A stretch of 64,000 nt of DNA from Diphasiastrum complanatum (GCA_029204225.1 CM055093.1:34728525-34792524), one strand, 5' to 3'. Counted from the first letter of the stretch, positions 45,056 through 56,255 are shown. Notes: generated from the sequence alone by a model not told the origin. Program-made: numbers and translations.

Positions 45056-46620
45056 GATGTAAAGGCTCAAAAGCAAGATGATTTATTAATCATGAGATGA
45101 GAATGGTTTAGAAAAAAAATCTCACAAGGAAAAGGAATATGCAAGTGAATACCATGGAAAAGTAATATAGATGGATCTATGTCAACCAGTTTTGACAAGA
45201 CCAAAAAATCCTAACCAGATCCATATAGCCTTTGTTCCATTAAGCAAGATGATTTCAAGGCTGTCTTAAAAGTTTTTTAAAATTTGGAATGTATTTTAGA
45301 TGTGTTGGTGAATTGTTATTATCATTCATATAGATGGTTGAGTCACAACATTCTATTGTCATGATTACAATCAATAAGGTCACAACCATGGCTATTAGAA
45401 TAGTCGTGTGTCTCATTCCTTTGTCACATGAGTTTCTATGTCAATTTTGATGTTCAACACTCGTATATAAAGACATTGAATAATTCATTGAGAGGCAAGT
45501 AAGATAAAAATATTCAAGTATTACAAATTTTGTGTCTCCTATCAATATCTTGTAGTGTTTGGAAACCTATAAAAAATCAAGTTTGAGATGTCATGGTTTA
45601 TATTTAAATGGTATAGATTTATTGAGGCAATGGTAGTATCAAGTCTATGAAGTACTAAATGAATTTCTCTAAATGCAACATGAAACTAATGCAAATATCA
45701 TCAAAACTGCATCGCAGATTGCTAGAGCTATCATCATTATTAGAGAATGAGCACAAAAAACATGATATAATTGCTCTTTAGCGCTCTTGAGCCAGATCGT
45801 CTTCAAGATACATCAATTGTATAATACATAAAAGTTATCACCATAACAGTTCTAAAGACATTTCATGAATCAATAAAAACTCACATGTAGGGCGAATTTG
45901 AAGAGAGAACAAAAGAGTATCAAGTTAAGTCATCAAAGTCAAGAGAGAAAGCAAGGGGAAGTGCCATGAAGGATACATAATGGCATTTCAAGATAAAGTG
46001 CTACAAGCTCTCTCAAATAGCCAATCTTGCAAATGGTGATGACTTTTTTTGGTTGGTCATGACCATTCCATAAAATAAGCCAAAGCTTCATGTGGTTTTA
46101 GAGAAGAAGCTAGCCATTGTATCCACTGTCAAGGTAAGTAAAATTCATTCTAGTACATTCAATTTAAATTTTTTTGCATTATCTGATTGACATCAATAAA
46201 TGTATAACCTATGTTTTACAAAAAATGATTAAATTGCTTTCTAAAAACATTTTAACCTATTACTTTTGTATTGAAGTGTCATTAGTGCTACTAGAAAGGC
46301 AAACATAGTGAAAATTGAGATCAATCCTTCAAAATATGCACGAAACGTGTTATGATGCTGCAAGATAAGAACATATTTCGTATAGGGATAAACATTGAAA
46401 TTTTTTGGATACAACTAGAAAATGTTTCACTTATTCTCATAAGAAGCTTACAATTTGCCTCTCCAAAAGGAAAAACACATTTTTCAAGACAATGAGTGAT
46501 TAACTCATTCTTGCTCTTCCAAAATCCGAGAGCACTCACTTGATCAAACAAGCAATTTACTCTTAATTGGTTCATAACAATCTTTAGATCACTAAGAAAT
46601 AAAAACTTGTTCTGAAATGA
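45056..46620. other. AT-rich stretch without recognised genes
   Basis: No coding match I trust. A 113-codon minus frame (46321-46662) overlaps the end of the copia fragment and has no recognisable domain. Scattered plus-strand text may be eroded transposon sequence. Confidence 0.45.
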
Positions 46621-46624
46621 GTCA

Positions 46625-47227
46625 TTACACATCTTCAACTTCCTTCTTGATGAAGCCCTCAAGTTGCCTCATGTAGTTCTCATAGCATACCTCGGTTTGC
46701 CTCATGTAGATCTCATAGCAAAATGGTTCATCAAGCATTGCAATAAGAAAAGTGTTGAAAGTGAATGGTTGAGAATCTTCCCCTTGATTACCTTTGCCAG
46801 ATAAGTGAGCCTTGAAGGCTTCGGCCCTTGCCTTTGTGGATCTTCTTGAAGCACTTGATCTTTGAGGTGGATCCTCAAGATCTCCATCACTTTGTTGCTC
46901 CTCCTCAATCCTTGCAAGATCATTGACACCAAGGTTGTTGATTTCACTTTCATTCACACAAGATACTAGATGGATCCAAGCATCTCTTGTATAAGCATAT
47001 AAGAATGTTTCATGCGTCTTATTATCACTACTTGGTACATGATAAAAAGAGTGTACATTTGAATGAATGATTTCCTCTTTTGCCATAGCAATTTTAGCAG
47101 CCAACTTACACAAACTACCTTGTTTAACACCATTTGCTATGCAAATATCATTATTCATGATGGAACAAACTCCATGCTTGAAATGAACATCTAAACCATC
47201 ATCCATTAGTTGTCCAACACTAAGCAA
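46625..47227 (-). pseudogene. Copia family D: GAG-pre-integrase fused to the post-integrase linker
   Basis: A 200-codon frame starts LLSVGQLMDDGLDVHF (GAG-pre-integrase). After about 75 codons it runs into a linker normally found between integrase and RT (EEEQQSDGDLEDPPQ, SRRSTKARAEAF). The whole integrase catalytic core is deleted without breaking the frame. The tail holds two copies of a YEIYMRQ/YENYMRQ unit. RT and RNase H do not follow. Confidence 0.7.
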
Positions 47228-48308
47228 GCTCTTGGTAATTGATGGTACAAAAAGGATTGTCAGCTAGATCCATCCTTTTGCTAGATCCTAGACTTAATGA
47301 GATGGTACCAATACCATCTATCTTACATTCTTGATCATTTGCTAAAGAAACAAATTTATTAGCACCATTGAAAGAGTGTAAGGTTGAGAATGTGTCCTTT
47401 TGGAAAGTCATGTGGGAGCTAGCCCCACTATCAATCCACCAAGTGTCCTTTGAGTTGCTTTTGCTTGTTGGAGTGAATGTAGATGCCATCAAAGATGAGA
47501 TCTCCTCATCCCCATCTTCTTCATATGCAAGGTTCCCTTGTTTGTCCTCCTCCTCTTTTGCTCTTAGCCTTTTGTAGCATTCGGATGCATAATGCCCCTT
47601 CTTTTCACAAAAGAAGCATTTTTGCTTTGACTTGTCCTTTGAGCTTGATGCATCATCCTCTTCTTTGGCCTCTTTGGGATGCATCTTCTTTTCATTGGTC
47701 TTATTCTTGCCCTTGAATGAGAAATTGGCTTTCTCATCTCCATCCTGCAAAGACAATGAACTCATTCTTGCCTTGGTGTGGAGCATCCTACACTCTTTAG
47801 CCACTAATACACTGTGAAGTTTTTCTATAGTTGGCAAAGTGTCTTGGATGGCAAAACTTTGGGCCAAATTTGCAAAGTCATCTCCTAGACCATTAAGGAC
47901 AATTTGTACAAGCTCTCCATCATGAATCTTCTCTCCAATGGAAGCCAACTCCCTATTTAGAGACTTGATTCTGAGTATATAATCATGTGCACTCTCCTCA
48001 CTTCTCTTCATGCTTTGCAAAATCTGATTCCTAGGCATGAGAACCCTCGAAGTGTTACTAGACTCATAGATTGATTTTAAAGACTCCCAAGCCTCTTTAG
48101 CACTAGTACATGTTGATACTTCTCTCAACAAATCATTGCTCACATTCATCTTCACATAATGAAGTGCAAGCCTAGATCTCTTCTTGTATCTAGCTAACTC
48201 ATGTGCACCTAGAGGTTCATCTTCATCTTCAATCAAGAACTCATAAAGGTCTTGGAGTACCAAGAATGACTTGAAACTCACAAAGGTCTCACACTCGTAG
48301 TGTTTCAC
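47220..48308 (-). CDS. Copia family D gag-protease ORF, open
   Basis: An uninterrupted frame of 362 codons. It has the copia gag domain (KEAWESLKSIYESSNTS, YILRIKSLNRELASIGE, LVQIVLNGLGDDFANLAQS), a Lys-rich segment, the zinc knuckle CFFCEKKGHYASEC and the protease site WWIDSGASSHMTFQK with DSG intact. The frame start at 48308 is GTG, and upstream is a stop plus a 174-bp duplication, so the true gag start is lost or displaced. It overlaps the next frame (46625-47227) by 8 bases in a different register. It could still make a capsid-like protein, but the element lacks integrase and RT. Confidence 0.8.
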   Translation of the reverse strand: MKHYECETFVSFKSFLVLQDLYEFLIEDEDEPLGAHELARYKKRSRLALHYVKMNVSNDLLREVSTCTSAKEAWESLKSIYESSNTSRVLMPRNQILQSMKRSEESAHDYILRIKSLNRELASIGEKIHDGELVQIVLNGLGDDFANLAQSFAIQDTLPTIEKLHSVLVAKECRMLHTKARMSSLSLQDGDEKANFSFKGKNKTNEKKMHPKEAKEEDDASSSKDKSKQKCFFCEKKGHYASECYKRLRAKEEEDKQGNLAYEEDGDEEISSLMASTFTPTSKSNSKDTWWIDSGASSHMTFQKDTFSTLHSFNGANKFVSLANDQECKIDGIGTISLSLGSSKRMDLADNPFCTINYQELA

Positions 48309-48602
48309 TCAAATTTGATTTCTAATCCAACAAATGGACTTATAATCATAGTTCTATCACTCCCTCACAAAGCTAGAATGAAAATAAGATGAAGTGAAAA
48401 CTACTTTCAAACAAATCTTGCCAAGAACTGGATTTGATTATCTCTAGAAACTCACTACGGTCTCTCTCTTGTAGTGTTTCACTCAAATTAGATTTCTAAT
48501 CCAACAAATGGACTTATAATCTCAGTTCTAGCACTCCCTCACAAAGTTGGAATGAAGATAAGATGATGTGAAATCTACTTACAATAAAATCTTGCCAATT
48601 TT
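48284..48602. repeat. 174-bp tandem duplication at the gag start
   Basis: The block GTAGTGTTTCACTCAAAT...CTTGCCAA occurs twice with period 174 (TGTTTCACTC at 48301 and 48475), with about ten differences. It lies across the expected gag initiation site of the copia element. Confidence 0.9.
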
Positions 48603-49017
48603 GGCTATTTTTGGACAAAAAAATGACTTAATCTCTTTCTTCCTTCTTGGTGTACTTTCAAGACCTGTTTTTAGCCTTAATAGGACATTAACTCAGCCTA
48701 GATTAATTAGATTCCATGAAACAAATTAAAATCTAATCAATGGCAAATGATCTTGGTAGATTATCCTAGGATTTCCACCAAAAATTACACCAACAACTCA
48801 AATTGAATTTACAGTGACCAAATGAATGTAGTGCATTTAATGATGGTTCAAAAGTTCCCACACATGGAAAAAGTACGGAATTTGATCCTAAAGAAGTTTG
48901 GGATCAAATCCTACCACCAAAACTTGGCACCAAACTTGCCCTCACAAGACTAGTTCTTAGCACAAAAACCTGCTAAAAATGGACTTGAATGGGTCTAAGA
49001 TCAAAGCCCTTGTACTT

Positions 49018-49030
49018 GGCTCTGATACCA
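49018..49030 (-). other. Primer binding site (initiator-Met tRNA)
   Basis: On the minus strand TGGTATCAGAGCC, a full match to the classical plant copia primer binding site, lies one base after the LTR end. It fixes the 5' LTR of the element at 46.6-48.3 kb. Confidence 0.9.
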
Positions 49031-49031
49031 T

Positions 49032-49678
49032 TGAAATTACAGTACTTTGAGGACCAAAAATGGATCTTAGAAGATCTACAAGAGAGAATATGTGCTTGCT
49101 TTTCAGTGCATCAAAAAACTAGACAATAAATGTTGATCTAGAATAGCAATTTGACACATAACAAGTATGGATAATCAATAAACAAGATCAAAGACCCAAA
49201 TCCGAGTCCACACGTGTGTACTACAAGATGTAGTACAGCCTTCAACCTGAGAAACAAGTAGAAATTGATTTGGTTTCATTTGGATCACAAAAACTCAATG
49301 TACATAGTGAACTAGCTTGAGATTGCCAATGAGCTCCAAAAAATTTCTATCTTCTCACTATGGAGAAAGGGAATACATAGCAAATTTGACTTCCTACTTG
49401 AAGTTATCCTTGCCCTAAAATAAAACCCTAGCCTAGATCCTAGAGTTATGCTTGGTAGGTAGCCAGTTGGTCAAATTTTCACCTTAAACTTAGGTGTAGG
49501 TCCTATAAAGTAGGGATGACCACCAAATAAACATGACCAACTCTCTTGACTTGACCTAACCTACATTAGGAGTGGGTTGACATGTGGCATCTTGGCCTTC
49601 CATATGTGGAATCCAATTATACACAATATTTACAAAGTTCTACATGGCTAGATTTGCCAAACTAGGCTATTTTTCACA
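49032..49678 (-). mobile_element. 5' LTR of copia family D
   Basis: On the minus strand the LTR runs from TGTGAAAAATAGCC (49678) to GTAATTTCA (49032), 647 bp with TG...CA ends. It is followed by the primer binding site and a leader of about 700 bp before gag. A TTTATAGG TATA-like box lies inside. No 3' LTR copy is seen in the window. Confidence 0.75.
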
Positions 49679-49689
49679 TTGTATTGCTT

Positions 49690-50460
49690 GTTCTTGTTGA
49701 CTTTCTGACTGACATAGTTGTGACTGACATCGATGAAGAGGGTACCATTCCAAAATAGAATTTATAATTGGATTCTCTTTGTGAATCTGCATTTGCTTTG
49801 GCCAAAAATATTACTGCAAATGATGGATTCTTTGTGACACTCCATTGCATACCCCACACTGTCAAGATGGATGAACAAGCAAGAGAATGAGGTATGGAGT
49901 TGTGCGACACATACAAAGTTCACAGTGTCACCCCACTCGATTGGACATCTTCGGATCCACGTCGTCAGGTAATGGCATGCATGATGTAGAGTAAGTAAGA
50001 GAAGTTAAGTGGGTGAAATTTTTTTTCTCTCACACAACTTAGTTAAGGCTGTTTGATTTATTGTAGATACTTATTTCTCAATTTTTTCGATGCTTGTTAA
50101 TATCTTTTTAGGTCCATTGCCTCGCATTTTTTGCATACCATAGAGGGTTTTATGCTAGGTCCACCCCAAACTTTGGAGCCATCCATTTCCAAAGGCAACT
50201 AAGTGAAATATTTCAAGATAAGGCCCAACAGAGTGAATGGTTAAGACACGAAAATTTATCAACCGCATGGAGCTAGCCAACATAGTTGCAAGTTGTTGGA
50301 CTACGTATTGAGAGTGTTCACTAAGGTTGGACATTTGGTGATTTATGTCATGTGTGGGATAAGCACATTTTTTAAAGATTGTAACACTTTCAAACATAAT
50401 TGGAATAGAAATTGACGATGATGGTAATTTGCCACTTGACATGCTGAATAATATGTTATG
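49690..50460 (+). pseudogene. Remnant of a beta-class DNA (N4-C/N6-A) methyltransferase, C-terminal part
   Basis: Plus-strand frames carry DFLTDIVVTDIDEEGTIP, stops, then ALAKNITANDGFFVTLHC, LCDTYKVHSVTPLDWTSSD, a splice-like ...CGTCAG|GTAATG. After TTTTTAG come VHCLAFFAYHRGFYAR, LLDYVLRVFTKVGHLVIYVM, CGISTFF and, in another frame, NIIGIEIDDDGNLPLD. The last blocks match motifs X and I of beta-class amino-methyltransferases (leader helix, then D-x-x-CG-G-T, then GIEIDD), which lie at the C-terminus in that class. At least three in-frame stops and two frameshifts mean it is dead. Whether it derives from a host gene or a transposon cannot be told here. It begins just outside the copia LTR at 49678. 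Confidence 0.6.
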
Positions 50461-50728
50461 GTAAGTTGCATGTGCACAATCTATTAATATATTTTCACTC
50501 TTGCATCATTTAAAAAAAAAATCTGAGTGTTGTTTTATACTATTTTTCATTATCATGAATTGTCCATCTTTTTAAATCATAATCATCTGGGTTGAGGTTA
50601 TATAGCAAAATTTTACTATGATAGATTACTTGATCTTCTTATACTAGATGCATTGCATCAATGCTGGCTTTTCTTGCACCCCTCCCTCATTCCCTTTATA
50701 TTGTCTCGTGCTCTTTTAGTATACAAAA

Positions 50729-50730
<2 letters not shown>

Positions 50731-50794
<64 letters not shown>
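50731..50794. repeat. (TC)32 microsatellite
   Basis: 64 bp of uninterrupted TC repeats. The overlapping Ser/Leu open frames are artefacts. Confidence 0.95.
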
Positions 50795-50796
<2 letters not shown>

Positions 50797-50841
50797 GTCT
50801 TTTCCTCTTCTTGCCAAAGCTATGGTGGATTTACACTTTCC

Positions 50842-50918
50842 ACTTTTTTGTTGAATGGTTTCTTTGGTCCCAAGTTCAAACCTCCCTTAGAAACCAAGAA
50901 GTACTTTTTTGTTGAATG
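50842..50918 (+). mobile_element. 5'-truncated SINE copy with 16-bp target site duplication
   Basis: A 45-bp body (50858-50902) matches the 3' half of the SINE at 7870-7954 (TTTCTTTGGTCCCAAGTTC ... AAACCAAGAA). It is flanked by perfect repeats ACTTTTTTGTTGAATG at 50842-50857 and 50903-50918. It includes the B box and 3' hairpin but no A box, as expected of an incompletely reverse-transcribed copy. Confidence 0.8.
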
Positions 50919-52130
50919 CTAGCGATTAGAATGTACATAGTTTAGTATCTTCACAAGTCTCCTCCCCTCTACAAAACTCTCATGGCTTACAACCATCTCT
51001 ACCTGCTAAGCACCATCCTAAGTTGTTCCTTGACTATTTCAATAACAAATGTGAGAGATAGGCTTTGCTAAGATTTAGTCTAAAAGCTTTATTGTTATTT
51101 GCCTCATCCGTATTGGAAAGCTATGATACCTTGTGTATTGTCTTGTCACTTCTTCCCTCCCACTTCAAATTATATGGCCTTTTCTTATTGGTCAATTGTG
51201 CTTGGTAATAAAATTGGAGAAAAGTGACTAATGTTCACCTTTTTAAACCATTGTTAGCTTAATCTCCAAACTGAGCTTAAAATTTTCCTCAACAATTGAT
51301 TGGCTACATTGGCTTTCGATTGATTATGCAAAATGTCAATTCCTCTGCCAAACTACATCAAAACCTGAAAGTTAAATGCTTCCTAGTGTCCAAAGGGGAC
51401 TCAAAGCTAAATGGTACGACAACTCATACTACACATCATAAAAGAAGTGAAGCCTAATACATGTCTTGGCCTTGATATCATTTGTTATTGAACCTTCCTC
51501 CAAAATTTACAATAATGGATATCTTATGGTGAGCTTGATTGAACCCTCACTTGGGGACTCAAAGCTAAATGGTACGACGACTCATACTACACATCATAAA
51601 AGAAGTGAAGCCTAATACATTTCTTGGCCTTGATATCATTTGTTATTGAACCTTCCTCCAAAATTTACAATAATGCATTATAATAATGGATATCTTATGG
51701 TGAGCTTGATTGAGCCCTCACTCACCCTCGCTCGAATAGTATATATCATACGTGCTCATGAAAATCCCATGATTTGATGATGGAGCAAAAGATAAACATT
51801 ATGTGGCTTCCTCTTAGTGGACTACATCTAACACTACAAAGCTATGGTTTTGCTTGGTCTTCAGTAGCAATATAATGACTCCTTTGTTCACTATATACAA
51901 ATGATTCCATGTTCTTTACATGAAAGCTTTCACTTACATGGGTTGTGTAAGGGTTTTTGCTTGTTTCATCAGAGGTCATCAGATGATCTAGCAAAAGCAA
52001 TGAAGAAATCCCTGTTTTCATTAAATGAGGATGGAAAAATAATGAAAACAATTGAAGAATACTAGCCTAAATTCACCTTTCTCTCTGGCATGAGGAGAAT
52101 GTGGTGGCGGTTGGCAAGTGTGATCCAAAT
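50919..52130. other. Non-coding stretch 3' of the AZG gene
   Basis: No coding match. It holds the 158-bp duplication at 51395-51725; the right end probably includes the 3' UTR of the permease gene. Confidence 0.5.
51395..51725. repeat. 158-bp tandem duplication
   Basis: The block starting GGGGACTCAAAGCTAAATGG at 51395 recurs at 51553, nearly identical. The second copy has an extra AATGCATTATAAT-type insertion near its end. This is a recent duplication. Confidence 0.95.
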
Positions 52131-53897
52131 TTACACCATAGCATTAGCTTCAATGGTCTTCTCATTTGCATTGGCAGCAGGATTGCCAGAGGCTGCTGAT
52201 GATGTTGATGAAATGCTCAGTGGATGTGGATGAAGCCTGTGGTTGAGATGGTTGTATGCAAGAAAAGCCCAATCACCCAAGTTTAGAGCAATAAAAGTGC
52301 CAATCCCACCAATGAGGCCATAAGCAATGGAATAGGTGAGGGGCATAAGCAGAATAGTCACAAAGGCCGGAATGCCTTCCTTCATATTTTCCCAGTCTAT
52401 TTCTGTCACTGACTTCATCATCAGCACCCCCACCAGAACCAGCGCTGGCCCAACTGCCCATGGTGGGATGGATGCAAGCAAAGGCGTGAAGAAAAAAGCC
52501 AAGAAAAAATAGAAAGCCACTGTCAGAGCAGTGAGGCCTGTTCTTCCTCCTTCTCTGATCCCTGCAGATGATTCAACAAAAGCTGTCACAGGAGAGGTGC
52601 CGAGTGTTGATCCAATGATGATCGCAGACGCATCGCTCATGAATGCATAGTATTGTCCCTCAAAGTTGCCTTGTTCATCTACATAACCTGCAAATTTTGC
52701 CATGGCGTAGAGCGTTCCTGTTGTGTCTAGAATATCTACATACAGAAATGTCACCAGTGCTTGCCAGAAGTCTCCCTTGTGGATCTCGCTGAAACTCAGC
52801 ACGCCTGCTGTTTTCTGGATCTTGTGCACATCCACTACTTTCTTGAAGTAGTTGAACATCTCGTCGCCTTGCTCCGTGTGAGGGAAGTAAGTTACCTTTG
52901 TGCCTCTGAACCAGGAGATCACTGTTACAAATACAATGCCATAGATGATGCCTCCTTTTACCTTCCTCATCATGGCGTAGCTGATGATGACGAAGCCTAC
53001 GATTCCCAGCCATAGCGTGGCGCTCTCCATGCGGTGCTTGAGGCAGAGGATGTCGCCTGATGTATCTCCATCCGGCATCAATGTGGTCACTCCGTTTACA
53101 GTCTGCACTGGAGCGACCGACGCTCGGTACTGAGCGGGGCAGCCTGCCAACGTGACAAGGGTAGCAGAGCTGTAGCCTACAAGACCAACTCCTTCATTCG
53201 ATTGCAAACCGATGAAGGCCAGGAAGAGGCCGATCCCCGCAGAGGTGGAGATACGCACAGGTTTGGGGATCATCTTAGCTATCTTTGTGCGGAATCCGAA
53301 CACTGCTAGGAACAGAAAGACAAACCCCTCTATGAAAACTGCAGCCAGCGCTCCCTTGTAAGAAATGCTGCCAGATCCGTGGAAACCTACCACTGTGTAG
53401 GCGAAGTAGGCATTGGTTCCCATCCCGGGAGCCAGCGCTAGTGGTAGATTGGCAAACATTCCCATGATGAAGCAACCGATCAATGCTGAAGATGCAGTTG
53501 CGACGATGAGATCCTTCTTCGTTCTGGCAAGGCAGTTGGCATAGCCTTGGTTGACAGGAGGAAACTTGCACTCCGGGCCTGGCTTCTGCAGTTGGAGCAT
53601 TGTGCCATTGATGCTGCGGCCATGACACTGGGATGGATCGATGGAGGGGACGTTGCAGACGGGGAAACAATCGTCGACTGTGCAAGGACCGCCCGAGTCT
53701 GTGAGGATGCTCGCGTTGACGGCCAAGATGTAGGCCATGGTGAGAAAGGTTGCAGTTCCTGCTCTGATTTCTCGCGTGAAGCAAGTCTTCCTCTCTTCTA
53801 ACTTAAAATGTTTGCCTACAATACTTCTGTTCACGGAGCTGTTGATTCTTCCAACAACAGATTCAAAGCGCTGTCCGAATCGCTTAATCCACCCCAT
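52131..53897 (-). CDS. AZG: AZG-type adenine/guanine permease (NCS2/AzgA-like)
   Basis: A single-exon gene of 588 codons from the ATG at 53897 (upstream codons open from a TTG at 53921 are not needed). The N-terminal [20 protein letters not shown] leads into the first helix [15 protein letters not shown], as in Arabidopsis AZG1/AZG2. A Cys-rich extracellular loop follows (about residues 72-125). Transporter signatures are [19 protein letters not shown] (about 156-173), [19 protein letters not shown] (384-402) and [19 protein letters not shown] (433-451), the last holding the substrate-site Glu of the family. About 12-14 hydrophobic segments fit the fold. These proteins import purines, and in Arabidopsis also cytokinins, across the plasma or ER membrane. 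The frame is intact with no sign of decay. Paralogue (AZG1 or AZG2) cannot be assigned here. Confidence 0.95.
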   Translation of the reverse strand: MGWIKRFGQRFESVVGRINSSVNRSIVGKHFKLEERKTCFTREIRAGTATFLTMAYILAVNASILTDSGGPCTVDDCFPVCNVPSIDPSQCHGRSINGTMLQLQKPGPECKFPPVNQGYANCLARTKKDLIVATASSALIGCFIMGMFANLPLALAPGMGTNAYFAYTVVGFHGSGSISYKGALAAVFIEGFVFLFLAVFGFRTKIAKMIPKPVRISTSAGIGLFLAFIGLQSNEGVGLVGYSSATLVTLAGCPAQYRASVAPVQTVNGVTTLMPDGDTSGDILCLKHRMESATLWLGIVGFVIISYAMMRKVKGGIIYGIVFVTVISWFRGTKVTYFPHTEQGDEMFNYFKKVVDVHKIQKTAGVLSFSEIHKGDFWQALVTFLYVDILDTTGTLYAMAKFAGYVDEQGNFEGQYYAFMSDASAIIIGSTLGTSPVTAFVESSAGIREGGRTGLTALTVAFYFFLAFFFTPLLASIPPWAVGPALVLVGVLMMKSVTEIDWENMKEGIPAFVTILLMPLTYSIAYGLIGGIGTFIALNLGDWAFLAYNHLNHRLHPHPLSISSTSSAASGNPAANANEKTIEANAMV

Positions 53898-56065
53898 CGC
53901 TGCTGTTTCTATTCGGTGCAAAGCTAGGCTATTTCTGAGTCTTTACGAGTTATGTGTTGCTGGTTATCAAGATTGATTGCAAACTACGTGTCAGAATACG
54001 AAGCCGGTGAATGCAAGAACCTCAACTAAGTGTGTGCATGAAGATAATTTGCTACAAGAATGGATCTCTTGTTCTTGATAATGTTGCCAAATGAACCTTA
54101 TCTTCCACAAATTTGTCAAAGTACACAGCAGACTAATGCATGGCCTTCACTAAAAGTTTCCACACTTGCGATAACAAATACGCACTGTAAGTGTGAAGAT
54201 AAAACACGCGTGAGATGGAGCTTACAAAGCTCCTCACTTCTGTTAATGTTTACTTCACCGAGCTTTATTACCATAGAACGAACTCCAGATTTTGAACACC
54301 AGATATGAGCGCCGAAGGTCAAGCGCTCGTTAACCGCTTCTTTGAACATTGATATCCACACAAATACACCAAAGACTGCGGTGGCAAGCTGGTGTTTGAA
54401 AAATTCAACAAATAAACAAGCTGAATGTCTGACAGATGTCCAAAGATCCCTGCCCCGCATGCGCCACTCAGCCTGGAGATTCATCGCAAATCTGGACTTA
54501 TGTGATGTTTCACTAGTTTGACCATTTGCGAACGTTCTTATCAATATCTTCGTAAAGCATGACAAAAACAATGTCATCCAACAAAATGGCTGAAGATGCT
54601 CCATGATGACATGATCCATCCTCAGACCTACATCCGCCTGGAAAACCCGAAGAAAGTTCAGATTTACACCAACGCATACAATAATGAATTTATTTTTGAA
54701 ACTCCTTCATTCATTCACGATTCCAATTCATCAAAGAAAACGGAATCTGTATCCGAATCTGAATCTAAACTTGAACTTCACTTTTCTATCATTCAAGATT
54801 CTTTCCATTTCCAAGTGGCATGTACAAGAATCTTCAAACCTTTTCCATCATACCTCGCCTCATTTTTCTCGAATCCTACCTCTGTACTCATTCTTTAATT
54901 CACCAAAATATGTTAGCTCACTGCAGCATCCACCAGATGTTCAGATTAAAGCTCGAGCAACTAGACATGTATAAAACAAAGACGAGCATCCATCGCCAAC
55001 AAGGTCAATATACCGCAATCGCGATCCTATGCTTCAATTTCTGAATGCAATAATAAATCTCTTCTTCTTCCACGGATTGCTGCCTTTTCTTTGTCCGCCA
55101 TCGCCATCGCTTCTCAAGCTTTTCCAAGCATTAATGCCTTATTAGTTCATACTGACACGTCCCAGGTTCGAACCCCCCTTTGGACACCAAAGATGCATTG
55201 AACATTTCATCGTGAACGTTAAGGTGGCTATTTGGACCCTCATTTTTTTTAAGTTATTAAGGCAGGCCAATTAATTGTGTTTTTGCACTAGGGACAACTA
55301 ACTGAGTTTGCGGGGTCTACTCTTTTTTTTTGCCGCTCATTTTTCGAGCCTGCAAAATTATGTATTAGATAACCGGGCCCGTTATGAGTTTTTGGGGGGA
55401 GCGAGCCCCAAAAAAACTCGTTAAAGGGCCCCTACGGGCCCGTTATTTGACGTTATTATCACTTTTTTTTTTAATACGTCATATACAATGTTTGAATATG
55501 TATTCACAAATCAGACATTTTGATCCAAGTTTGTCTTCACAAATCAGACATTTACCTTTTGAGTTGTTTAAGCCTTGTTTGGGTGAGGTTGCAAGATAAT
55601 CAGCTAACTCGATTGGATCCATCATCAAAGGCTTGGGGGTGTTGGAAAATCTGACAAGGCTTGAGCTTGCACCAGATCGCACGTTGCAGAACAATGATTC
55701 TTCTTCGTTGCCTCTGTGTGAGGAATGTGTCGTATGAATTTATAAATACGGTATAATGTACGGTTCGGGACTAAACAGAAACGGCGGATTATGGCATTTT
55801 ATTTGCCAGTTTTGCCTTCGTTAAAATCTCAAAGTGATTATAACGTGTTGGCCACGAACGGCCCCTCTTTCAACACCCAGTTGGTAACCATCAAATGGAG
55901 TGTTGCAAGCTGATTGGCTAGTTTAAATCTCAACTGAGCTGATGAGTAATGCAAACCACCCCCTCTTCAAACTTGACTGGCTGGCAGGCCACAATTTGAT
56001 TAACTATTAAAATTTTTGCCATACCATCGGTCCATCTTTTTGAAGTTGCCCCTGCAACTCTAAAT
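53898..56065. other. Upstream region of the AZG gene, no gene seen
   Basis: Presumed promoter and 5' UTR followed by intergenic DNA. The 167-codon minus frame at 54116-54619 has no domain and an irregular composition; I do not call it. Near 55386-55419 GAGTTTTTGGGG and CCCCAAAAAAACTC form a hairpin, flanked by the direct repeat GGGCCCGTTAT (55375 and 55436). Confidence 0.5.
55157..55193 (+). mobile_element. SINE-related 3' end (B box)
   Basis: CGTCCCAGGTTCGAACCCCC with TTTGGACACCAAAGA aligns to the 3' half of the SINE at 7870-7954, and has a perfect polymerase III B box (GGTTCGAACCC). No A box and no clear target site duplication are seen, so this is a fragment or a more distant relative. 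Confidence 0.5.
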
Positions 56066-56255
56066 GCCAAGCAATGTCCTGAGGTCCAAATAATGGGCTT
56101 CAGTTGCCCCAATGCGGCAAGGGTCTTATGCTACTTCATCTGCCACATGGTGACCCATGTGCCAAGCAATTTCCCCAGGTCCAAATAATGGGCTTGAGTT
56201 GCCCCAATGTGGCAAGGGTCTCATGCTACTTCATCTGTCACATTGTCACAACTCA
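56066..56255. repeat. 95-bp tandem duplication
   Basis: Copies start GCCAAGCAAT at 56066 and 56161, with about eight differences across 95 bp (shared core TTGCCCCAATG-GGCAAGGGTC). No coding role is seen. Confidence 0.9.

Noticed and set aside
46321-46662. 113-codon minus ORF at the end of the copia remnant
   Set aside because: No match to RT, RNase H or any other domain I know; it overlaps the copia frame and is AT-rich.
52273-53801. Further ORFs on both strands within the AZG gene
   Set aside because: Shadow frames of the permease; the permease frame explains the sequence fully.
54116-54619. 167-codon minus ORF upstream of the AZG gene
   Set aside because: No domain and irregular composition; it lies in the likely intergenic region, so a chance open frame is more likely.
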